Below, one piece after another: positions 10,429 to 19,928 of a DNA stretch of 64,000 nt (its first letter is position 1; each line of letters opens with the position of its first letter). The notes beneath the pieces were generated by a model. That model did no database searches. It had not been told where the DNA came from and saw only the letters and a list, made by a program, of their open reading frames with translations. Both the position numbers and the translations under genes were made by a program. Source of the stretch: Trema orientale (Eukaryota; Streptophyta; Magnoliopsida; Rosales; Cannabaceae); the NCBI GenBank assembly GCA_002914845.1, contig JXTC01000013.1, forward strand, positions 124,001 through 188,000. Reading direction: 5' to 3'.

Positions 10429-11338
10429 ATGATTGCTACTCGAGGTCAAATATCTAGAGCTACTGAGGGCTTTACCCCTGAGAGACATACACAGGAGTTG
10501 GCAAAACTCTGTGAGACGGTTCGTAGGCAGGCGAAACAAGTTGAGAGGCTGTTACAATCGCAAGAGGAAAGACAGATTCCGCCTAATGCACATCCTCCAT
10601 CACCACCACTTCCACCACAAGCCCCAGCTGCATTTCACTCTCTTGAACCATTATATAAACGGTTCAGGAAATAACACCCTCCAGTATTTGAAGGTACTAC
10701 AGATCCACTTGATGCAGAAGAATGGAAATGTTTGTTGGAAACAATTTTTAATTTTATGCAGCTTAATTAAAGGGGGAAAGTCTATTGTGCTATTTACATG
10801 TTAAAGAAAGATGCACGTATATGGTGGAATATGATTAGACAGACCAGAGATACTACTCAGATGACATGGACAGAATTTCAATTTGTTTTCAATGAGAAAT
10901 ATTATAATACTGCAGTGTTGGCCACAAAGGCGAATGAGTTTAGTAAGTCACAACAGGGTAACCTTTCAGTGGCTGAATATATGAGAAAATTTGATCAGTT
11001 AGCAAGGTTCGCTTCAGACGTGGTCCCTAATGATATCACTGGAGTCACTCGCTTTATGGAGGACTTAAGCCAGAACTTGCTAGAGATGTTGACATGGGAC
11101 TTACAGGGCCAATTTCATATGGATAAGCTATAGAGAAAGCTCTACGAGCTGAACACTGAGAGGAGAAGATACTTAAAACTAGGGTTTCTACTAGTTTTCC
11201 TCGTAGAGATTTCCAGCTCAATGCAGGTCGTTTCAATGACAATAAACGAAGAGGTCAATTTTTCCAAGATGGGTTAGAACAGAACAAGAGGTTCAAGAGC
11301 GGGCAACAGAGTAGACAATGGAGACAACAGTGGCCACG
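10429..11338 (+). pseudogene. Element B gag, capsid part
   Basis: The start at 10429 (MIATRGQ) is the first ATG of the conserved frame after the leader. The frame has a stop at 10672, one near 10768 and one at 11131. The capsid domain is seen as YMLKKDARIWWNMI at about 10795, MTWTEFQFVFNEKYY, and QQGNLSVAEYMRKFDQLARF. These motifs are standard for chromovirus gag. A frameshift lies between 11131 and the zinc-knuckle region. Gag would build the particle and package RNA. Confidence 0.88.
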
Positions 11339-12170
11339 ATGTGAAAAATGTGGTAAGAACCATCCAGGAGAGTGCAGAACGCATACCATAGTTTGTTATA
11401 AATGTGGTAAGGAAAGTCATTTCAAAAGAGAGTGCCCATTGTGGAAAAATGAGCAGAAGAAAGAAGAACCTAGGAAGATCAATGCTAGAGTGTTTGCACT
11501 CACTCAGGCTGATGCAGACGCAGATCCTTCGAGTGTTTCAGGTGAGATTCTTATCGCTAACATACCTACACATGCATTAATAGATTCTGGTGCCACACAT
11601 TCATTTGCATCCATAACGTATGTGAGGAGACTGGGTAGACTCCCTGATCAGCTGTCAGAGGTATTCAGTACGGCGTTACCATCAGGGGAAATATTATATT
11701 CAGACTAGTGACTAAAAGGGGTTCTAGTACTAATAGATGGTAGAGAGATATTTGTGGATCTTGTAATGTTAGAAATGCAGGAATATGAGGTAATACTCGG
11801 TATGGATTGGCATTCTAAGTATAATGCTACTATTGACTGTGGAAAGAAAAGAGTGATATTCCAACCTTCTGAAGAAGATCAGTTTGTTTCCATTGGCACT
11901 CCATCAAAAATTAGTCTACCTATCATTTCTGCTTTGAAGGCGAAGAAATTGTTGGACAATGGTTGTTCAGGCTATTTAGCTAATGTAATAGATACGTCTA
12001 TAGAACAACAATTGAGATTAGAAGATGTACCGATATTTAGGGATTTCTTAGAAGTGTTTCCGGATGACCAGGGTTACTATCAGACAGAGAAATTGAGTTT
12101 GTTATTGAATTATTACCTAGTACTGCACCAATATCGAAGGCACCCTATAGAATGGCACCTGCAGAGTTGA
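11339..12170 (+). pseudogene. Element B zinc knuckles and aspartic protease
   Basis: Two CCHC-type knuckles: C-x2-C-x3-H-x3-C at about 11340 and C-x2-C-x4-H-x4-C at about 11394. The protease follows in the same frame with ALIDSGATHSFAS (catalytic Asp at 11583) and VILGMDWHSKYNA. A stop lies at 11706. Near 12063 a 4-bp deletion relative to element I (GATGACCAGG against GATGAATTACCAGG) throws the frame just before RT. The knuckles bind RNA; the protease matures the polyprotein. Confidence 0.88.
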
Positions 12171-13411
12171 AAGAATTGAAGACACAATTACAGGAACTCG
12201 TAGGCAGAAAGTTCATTAGACCTAGCCATTCACCATGGGGCGCTCCAGTTTTGTTTGTCAAGAAGAAAGATGGTACCATGTGGATGTGTATTGATTACAG
12301 AGAATTAAATAAAGTGACAATCGAGAATCAGTACCCACTTCTTAGGATTGATGATCTATTTAACCAATTACAGGGTTCAGCTTTATTTTCCAAAATTGAC
12401 TTAAGATTAGGATAATATCAGTTGAGAATTAGAGAAGAAGATGTGCCTAAAACAGCCTTTCGGACTCGTTACGGTCATTATGAATTCTTGGTAATGCGAT
12501 TCGGATTGACCAACGCCCCAGCAGCCTTTATGGATCTAATGAATAGAGTGTTCAAGGATTATCTGGATAAGTTTGTAATAGTGTTCATTGATGACATCTT
12601 GGTTTATTCACAGTCTAAAAATGAACATGAGGAGCACTTGAGACTTACACTGCAGAAGTTGAAGGAGAAGCAACTTTATGCCAATTTTAAAAAGTGTGAA
12701 TTCTGGTGTGAGAAAGTTACCTTTTTGGGTCATATAGTTTTTAGTGAAGGTATTACAGTGGATCCAGCAAAGATAGAAGCGGTTAGTAAGTGGTCAAGAC
12801 CGAATAATGCTTCTAAGATACGAAGTTTTCTAAGATTGGCAGGCTACTATAGAAGATTTGTTGAGGGATTTTCTAGGATAGCAATACCTCTCACACAACT
12901 CATTAGAAAGAGTCAAAAATTTGAATGGACAGAGGCTTGTGAGAAAAGTTTTCAAGAGTTGAAACAAAGATTGATTTCAGCCCCAATACTCACTATTCCG
13001 TCTGGATCAGGAAACTTTGTGATTTATAGTGACGCTTCAAAGCAAGGATTGGGTTGTGTGCTAATGCAGAATGGTAAGGTAATTGCCTATGCCTCTAGAC
13101 AATTGAAAGACTACGAGCAGAAATATCCTACTCATGACGTAGAGTTAGCAGCAGTGGTATTTGCTCTCAAGATTTGGAGACATTATCTGTACGGGAAACA
13201 TTGTGAAATATACACTGACCATAAGAGCCTCAAGTACTTTTTCACACAAAAGGAATTAAACATGAGATAAAGACGATGGTTAGAGCTGGTAAAGGACCAT
13301 GATTGTGAGATTTTGTATCATCCAGGGAAAGCAAATGTTGTGGCCGATGCACTGAGTAGAAAATCACCAAGTAGTTTATCAGTTCTAAGGCGATTATCAA
13401 AGCCACTCTAG
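12152..13411 (+). pseudogene. Element B reverse transcriptase and RNase H
   Basis: The frame holds [50 protein letters not shown] and the active-site FIDD (about 12587-12598) where YVDD is typical. The RNase H follows with [40 protein letters not shown] and TDHKSLKYF. Stops at 12413 and 13268 break it; the first replaces a residue inside the palm. A stop near 13409 separates it from the integrase linker. It converts RNA to DNA in the particle. Confidence 0.9.
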
Positions 13412-13417
13412 GAAGAT

Positions 13418-14908
13418 ATGTGTAGAGCACAAATTGAGATCATCATTGGTAAATTGGCAACAATGACACTTCAGTCAACATTGTTAGAAAGAATTAAACA
13501 GGGTCAACTTACAAATCTGTATTTGTTAAAACAGAAAGGTGAAGTGGAAGAGAGAAAGACCACCGATTTTAGTATCTCAGTTAATAGGACTATGAAGCTT
13601 AAAGACAGATTATTCATCCCAAATGATAAAAGACTCAAGAAAGAAATTCTTACAGAAGCTCACACTACACCGTATTCCCTGCATCCAGGAACTACAAAGA
13701 TGTATAATGATTTGAGGATGCATTATTGGTGGCCTGGAATGAAAAAGGACATCGTAGAGTTTGTAGCTAAGTGTCTCACATGTCAACAGATCAAAGCTGA
13801 ACACCAATGACCCGCTGGTTTATTACAACCACTGCAGATTCCAGAATGGAAATGGGAAGAAATAACTATGGATTTCGTGGTTGGATTACCTAGAACTTCG
13901 AAACAGCACGATACCATTTGGGTTATAGTAGACAGATACACAAAGTCAGCACACTTCCTTCCTGTACATATGACCTACACTATGGATCAGTTTGCAGAAC
14001 TGTATATTCAAGAAATTATAAGACTGTATGGTGTACCAGTTTCAATTATTTCAGATCGGGATCCGCAATTCACTTCAAAATTTTGGGAGAGTTTGCGGAA
14101 GGCCATGGGAACCAGATTGAAGTTCAGTACAGCTTTTCACCCCCCAACAGATGGACAAACAGAAAGGACAATTTGGACTTTGGAAGATATGTTAAGAGCA
14201 TGTATTTTAGATTTCCAAGGATCATGGAGTAAACATCTGCCATTGGTTGAGTTTGCCTATAATAACAGTTTCCAAGCAACAATTGGTATAGCTTCGTATG
14301 AAATGCTTTATGGTAGAAAGTGTCGATCTCCAATCCATTGGGATTAAATGGAAGAAAAGAAGTATCTTGGCCCAGAGTTAGTCAAAGAAACAACTGAGGC
14401 AATAGAAAAGATAAGAAAAAGAATGCTTGCTACACAGAGTCGACGGAAGAAGTACGCTGATCCAATGCGAAGAGATATAGAATTTAGTGTAGGGGATATG
14501 GTATTTTTAAAAGTAGCACCAATGAAAGGGGTGATGAGATTTGGAAAGAAAGGAAAGTTGAGTCCCAGATTTATTGGACCTTTTGAGATCCTTGAAAGAG
14601 TTGGAAACGTAGCGTACAGACTTGCTCTACCCCCATAATTGTCAAGCATGCATAATGTCTTTCACATCTCTTTATTAAGGAAATATGTTTCAGACCCTTC
14701 TCATTTGTTGAGTTATGAGCCACTAGAACTGAATCGAGATTTGACATACGAAGAACGACCAGAACAGATACTTGACAAAAAGGAGAAAGAATTAAGAAAC
14801 AGGAAAATTCCACTAGTTAAAGTCTTGTGGAGTAATTTCGCAGTAGAAGAGGTGACTTGGGAGCGAGAGGATGAAATGAGGATTAAGTATCCAGAATTAT
14901 TCGGGTAA
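13418..14908 (+). pseudogene. Element B integrase with chromodomain-like C-terminus
   Basis: HHCC zinc region at about 13655-13800 (H, H, then CLTC); catalytic core with Asp in VDRYTKSAHF (13931), Asp in SDRDPQFTS and Glu in DGQTERT; then the GPF/Y module (SPRFIGPFEILERVG) and a C-terminal EERPEQIL...KVLWSNFAVEEVTWERE region resembling a chromodomain. The frame is continuous with RT. Stops at 13808, 14345 and 14636 interrupt it. Integrase inserts the cDNA; chromodomains are thought to steer insertion to silent chromatin. Confidence 0.9.
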
Positions 14909-14910
14909 GT

Positions 14911-14930
14911 AAATTTCGAGGACGAAATTT
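14911..14930 (+). other. Hairpin next to the polypurine tract of element B
   Basis: Arms AAATTTCG (14911-14918) and CGAAATTT (14923-14930) pair perfectly around an AGGA loop. Equivalent hairpins are at the same place in elements I, K, L and, with changed sequence, E. It overlaps the last codons of pol in the best-preserved copies. Confidence 0.7.
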
Positions 14931-14934
14931 TTAT

Positions 14935-14948
14935 AAAGAGGAGGGGAT
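14935..14948 (+). other. Polypurine tract of element B
   Basis: AAAGAGGAGGGGAT lies directly before the 3' LTR start TGTAACATC. The polypurine tract primes plus-strand DNA synthesis. Confidence 0.85.
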
Positions 14949-17547
14949 TGTAACATCTAGATCCTCACATAATTAGGAAAGCCAATAATAGCATGATTGC
15001 ATTACATTTAGCGTTAATGTTATATGTGCATATCGTTGTGGTTATCTGATTATTAAATATTATGGTTACAAATTTCTATACTCTAAGAAATTTTACAGTA
15101 AAATGCTCAGGAAATACTCCTTGATACAAGTATGATGTGTATTGAGTATATTATATTTTTTTAAAATCATATTTAAAAAAAAAAGAAAAGAAAAGAAGAA
15201 GAAAAAAAAAGAAAAAGATTGCAATTTTTTTTTTAGTAAAATATTTGATCAACTCAGTAGATTAGTACATAATTAGTTTTGCCTTTAGTGCTAAATGCTA
15301 AACATAGTATTTTAACTTTTTATATTGTTTGGCTTATGTTATGTAAAAATAAACCTAGTTATTCAATTTTTAATTTTTGTCTACTTCTTGTCTACGTGTA
15401 ATTATCATAATTTATTGTTTTATATTGTTTCTTAAAAAAAAAAAAAAAGTGCTGACTTTAATAAGTCGGCACACTCACTTCTAGAACATGATTTATGCAT
15501 ACTTCAGGAGTATTTATAGCTCCAAACTTCTTGAACTGTCAAGGGTTATTTTCTTCTAGTCTTACTCTTCCGTATATCTCTCTCCTAAAAGCATTTGAAA
15601 ACAGCTCATGAATACGGAAGTATGCAACCAGTTTTCTAAGGAGTCAATACAATATAAAATTATCAATGGAAGTTCTTGAATCTCATTTCTTTTGACTACT
15701 TTGGAATTGGAAGGTATATATGTTATTAGTTTATTCTTCTTGAATGTTAACATAATTAGCTATGTGTGTATTATATATATATATATTCCATACATGAGCA
15801 TTTCTTCACTTGTGATCTCTAAATTTAATACAAGGAATATTGATTAAATTGGACAAGGTATATTCCTCTCTATGATTTGGAATCTCACATATTTTTGTAA
15901 AATTTATTTGGTTCAGATTTTATTGATATGGTTGTAATGCTAGATACTGGATATTGAATTTTGTTATGTATATATATGTGAGCTTGAAATTTAAATAGAT
16001 TGTTATGAATCATGCTTGTCTCTCGGTATTAGTAACTTTCTTATTGGTGCAAGGTTATATCTATATATATATATACTATTTTGACTCGTAATTAATGATT
16101 TGTTTTCATAGTTACAGACTTATGCTGCAGCAATTATTATATCTGTACTAAGTGTTGCAAAGCTATTTTTAGGAAACAACTTTTTATACATTTTAAAAAA
16201 TTTTGTATTTACATATCTAATCATAATGTATCTATGGATGTATGTTAAACTATAGATATAATTGATAATAAGAATAATATATATAATTGTGTGGATATTT
16301 ATATGGTATATGATTTGTTGAATATAGCTCTTTATGCTAGGAATTAGTAGTGGTCACACTTAATGATATTGAGCTGTAAATTGACCAATTAAATTGTCAT
16401 TAACGAATATTAGGAACAGTCAAATTGTATGTTGAGCAAAAAGTATTTTATAGGCAACGACTTAAAAGATTATAGTCTAGGTAAGTAAAGTTCTCAACTG
16501 CAATACAAGAATTTCGTGCTATGTGGGTGTCTATTATTTTTAATGCTTGGCATTTTGGTTATGAGCATGAACATCGGCATTTCGGTTTCAGTATACATGC
16601 TTGGCATTTCTAATGTGGCATTATCATATACATCATGAGGCCATGCATGTTTTATAGAGAAGTCTAAGATAGGTGACAGGTTTCCAAAATGCCGTAGAAA
16701 TATTGTGCAAGGCCATGTTTATCACAGAAAAGTTGAGACCTGGTAACTTCCAGAAAGTTTTATGTCACTGTTACGGGAAAGTGGGATAAATATTTATTGT
16801 TTCAGAGTGGCAGCCCCAAGAGAGGGGCAAGTCTGACAGGATTAGTCAGAAGACTTGCCACAATATTCCTCCTCCAAGTTATATAATATTCTAAACTATA
16901 GTCTTGGGCCGCCTTATCTCTTGAGCTCGACGGGGTAACAATAGAGTATGGTTAGTAACGAGCCCCACTGTGGTGAGAGCCGGCCAGAGGAGAGCCCATG
17001 GGGTATTATCAGTTCAGAAAGCCCTGCAGGCGTAGTACCGAACTGGACAGTGTACACAAGACAGGGGTGGCCTGAAGGAATATATTTTTACCGAAATATT
17101 TAAGCAAGCATGGTCATACGTTTATTTCATGTCATTGAGTAACATGACATCCATTACTTTACTTACTGAGCTGTAGCTCATTGTAGTCTTATGTTACAGG
17201 TAATGATTGAGATGACAACATGAGCTTATGAGCTGGAGTAGAGGCCCAACTTTGGTGTTGTACATATGGATATTTTGACCACATGTGTGGGCCTAGATTT
17301 TATATTTTGGGATGTTTCGTAGTCTCTCAATAGAGTTATTTTTAATTCGTTTTCTAGATACTTTTTTTGTTTTGTAATATATGTATATAGTGATCGATGT
17401 TATGTTTGTAAGTAAAGTCATCTATCCTCAGAGTTTTAAGGAAAATAGAAAGTTCAATTTAGCCCGTATTTTTGGTAAAACAAATACAGGATTATTTTCC
17501 CGAAGTAACGCCTTATAAATATAAAGTTAATAAATTAGGGTGTTACA
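14949..17547 (+). repeat. 3' LTR of element B
   Basis: This is the complete copy of the LTR (2599 bp), from TGTAACATC to GTGTTACA, followed by the CTCCC target duplication. It includes the segment missing in the 5' copy (17006-17396). CTTTACTTAC at 17156 is the reverse complement of GTAAGTAAAG at 16481. The palindrome-like GAGCTGTAGCTC is at 17168. Confidence 0.93.
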
Positions 17548-18104
17548 CTCCCTCTCTTTCTCTCTATCCCAACATGCCTCTTTGGACTCCAAAGATATGG
17601 TTTTAAAGTGGTGGCTCATGCAAACCTAAGGCAGGCTGAATTTAGACCCTTGGATCGTCAAAGAGTTGATATCGACCGTCAATTATTGACTCAGGATGTA
17701 GGGGGTGGCACCGCGGTGCCAAAATTACCCGAGAGTTGGCGCTGCGGCACCATTTTTTAGCGCTGCAGCATCACTTTCTGTTGGTTTGGCGCCTCAGCTT
17801 CCCGGGTGTGCCATTTCTTCGTTTGCACTCCGATTTGCGTCATTTTTGTTGCGTTACAATAGTATCTTCACTTCTAATGATTTGAAAGACCCATTTGTGA
17901 GGCACAAATTTACCTCAATTCACATCAAACACTCTTGTTTTATTCTCCTATGTGCACAAACAGGCAAAACAACAAAACAATAAGAAAAACGCTTAAAACA
18001 ACTTAATATAAACAAGAACATTGCAAAACTTAAGGCAAATTAGTACTAGATAACTCCAATTTTATGGACCTAACAGCTTTTGCCTTCAGTCTCTCCATTT
18101 CTAA
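17548..18104. repeat. Unclassified repeat M, right part
   Basis: This continues repeat M after element B's TSD. It starts with a CT-rich tract, then has an unusually GC-rich stretch at about 17705-17810 with palindromic GGCACCGCGGTGCC and GCGCTGCAG blocks. An A-rich segment ends near CCAATTTTATGGACCTAAC. A 92-codon ORF (17705-17983) crosses the GC-rich block but shows no domain. No gene is supported. Confidence 0.45.
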
Positions 18105-18220
18105 TTCTTTATTGATTAGCCATGGACTCAGGTATATTTAACAATCCCTAACCTGTTAATTTAGTATGAATGATTTAGAGTTTCTATTTGGTTTATTTGC
18201 AATCCTAATATCATCCAATA
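18105..18220 (+). repeat. 5' LTR of element D, last part
   Basis: From the TTATTGATT junction to CCAATA, directly before the primer-binding site. The proposed terminus CCAATA is CCAACA with one C-to-T change and mirrors TGTTGG at 6621. Confidence 0.5.
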
Positions 18221-18222
18221 AG

Positions 18223-18233
18223 TGGTATCAGAG
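18223..18233 (+). other. Primer-binding site of element D (initiator tRNA-Met)
   Basis: TGGTATCAGAG two bases after the LTR end, in the AAGTGGTATCAGAG context usual for plant copia elements. Confidence 0.85.
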
Positions 18234-19399
18234 TATGTTTTCATGTTAAATTGATTAGGTTAATCGTCCATAAATCTTGTTTTGATAATCTATGTTTATT
18301 AGGTTTTCTAGGTTTTGGATCATGCATGATCTATGATCTTTATAATATGTTGAGCATTTTGATATTTTGGTGTTATATTTCTTGGTCTTAGGGTCGTTAA
18401 ATGTGATTATTAAGGCTTAAAATTGTTGATTTGAGGTATTTTTGGCGTTTTAGACAATTTTTGGATCAGAAATTTTTGTTTTTTTTTCCCCAGAAAATTG
18501 ACCTAGCATTGCGGCGCTGCAGCGCCTACAATGTGGGCTCGTATAGTGGGTTTAACCAGAACATTGAGTGCCGCGGTGCCACTTCAGTTTTGGGCCAGCG
18601 CTACGGCGCCAGCTTGGTGCTGCCACAGCGCTGACCTCTCGGGTGCAGCGACCAATTTGACCTAATTTCAGTATTTTGGTCCATTTTTTTGGGTAGAATT
18701 AAGTCGTTTTTTACCCAATTCAAAGGGATCCAATCCAAGACATGACCAATAAAGATTAATTACCTCAAAGTTAATTTAAGTAAGAACCCACATTTATCCG
18801 TTGAAAACTCTGTTTGGATTTTAGAGTTAATAAATGTTATAAACTCAATTGCTTTTGTTTTGTGTTTATGAAAATCTTATTTGGCTTGGGCATTTTTGGG
18901 TGAGTTTCATTATACCATATGTCTTGTATGTTTTGATAGATTCGATAAAGCAATAAGTTACTAAAGCAACCTCTATTCTGTAGTCTTATTTATTCTGACA
19001 TATGAAGATGTCGTGAGTTTGTTGTTAATGCGGGTGATTACCGGCCCAAAAGAATGTAATCATTTGACATGACAATAAACACACATGTGATGGTAAATGC
19101 GTGACAGTTGTTCGGTTTCCATGTGAGCAATAAATTGGCCAAAAGGAAGGTTTTTTGTTTTACAGGATTTACTGTCAGTATTTGATCATTGCACTTGAGA
19201 GTACCACTTGCAAGTTAATGAGCTGGCCTAAAGGAAGGCTTGCTAATGTTGCGCTAGGTATCTTGTGATAGTTGCTCACTTTATGTGATAATGTGATATA
19301 TATCATGTTTGCATATTTTGTGATTAAATTATATGCCTATATATGACATTTAAGTCGTAAGCATATTTAATTTATGGTTTTATTTTATTCTCTGTTCAG
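18234..19399 (+). other. Long leader of element D with GC-rich palindromic block and possible splice acceptor
   Basis: About 1.2 kb without a convincing ORF. At 18505-18645 it holds GC-rich words such as GCGGCGCTGCAGCGCC and GCCGCGGTGCC, much like those in repeat M. It ends in TTTTATTTTATTCTCTGTTCAG (19378-19399), a pyrimidine tract plus CAG that would fit a 3' splice site. The gag homology starts right after it without an ATG, so gag may begin in an upstream exon. That is inference. Confidence 0.4.
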
Positions 19400-19928
19400 T
19401 TTCTGCTGCTAGTATTTCTGCCAATCTGAGTACAATTCCTGTGCTTACGGGCACAAACTTTAAGACTTGGAAAGAGAATGTCATGATCGTACTGGGTTGT
19501 ATGGATCTTGATCTGACACTCAGAAAGGACCAACCCACTGCTCTTACAGAAGAAAGTTCCACTAAAGATAAAAAGAACTTTGAGCAATGGAAAAAGTCTA
19601 ATTGTATAAGTGTCATGATTATAAAATGCTCTATTCCAGAAATCATGCAGGATTCTTTGCCGAAAGAGAAAAATACAATGGCTTTCCTTGCTGCTCTTGA
19701 GAAATTATATCTCATGAATGAGAAAGGTGAGATGCTTACTACCTTAGGGAAGCTCATCTTAATGAAGTATAGTAACAAAGGAAACATAAGGGAGTACATC
19801 ATGCAGATGTCTCATTTGGCTGACAAGCTTAAGGAACTCAAGTTAGAAATTTCTGAGAATTTGCTTGTGGCCTTGGTTTTGCTTTCTTTTTCTAATCAGT
19901 ATGGGAACTAATCAGTATGGGAACCTAC
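19400..19928 (+). pseudogene. Element D gag, first part (copia type)
   Basis: Reads SASISANLSTIPVLTGTNFKTWKEN at the start, then GCMDLDLTLR, FEQWKKSN and YIMQMSHLADKLKEL. This is the capsid domain of Tork/TNT1-like copia gags. The first internal ATG is at 19441, but homology begins earlier at about 19400. The frame ends at 19909, next to a 16-bp duplication of AATCAGTATGGGAACT, and is then cut by solo LTR F. Confidence 0.85.

Larger units (their letters stand above)
8030..17547 (+). mobile_element. Element B: complete chromovirus (Ty3/gypsy), TSD CTCCC
   Basis: Two LTRs (8030-10258 and 14949-17547) start TGTAACATC and end GTGTTACA. The 5-bp duplication CTCCC is perfect (8025-8029 and 17548-17552). 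Primer-binding site TGGTATCAGAGC, gag with two zinc knuckles, protease, RT, RNase H, integrase and a C-terminal chromodomain-like region follow in Ty3/gypsy order. The long LTRs and chromodomain suggest the Tekay/Del group. Stops and at least two frameshifts make it non-autonomous. It sits inside repeat M. Confidence 0.93.

Noticed and set aside
14124..14333. Antisense ORFs opposite integrase and the GPF/Y region (also 14344-14649, 56072-56281, 56283-56615)
   Set aside because: Shadows of conserved coding sequence in B and I; they recur because the sense strands are related.
17705..17983. 92-codon ORF over the GC-rich block of repeat M
   Set aside because: GC-rich sequence lacks stops by composition; low-complexity Ala/Ser/Leu protein, no domain.
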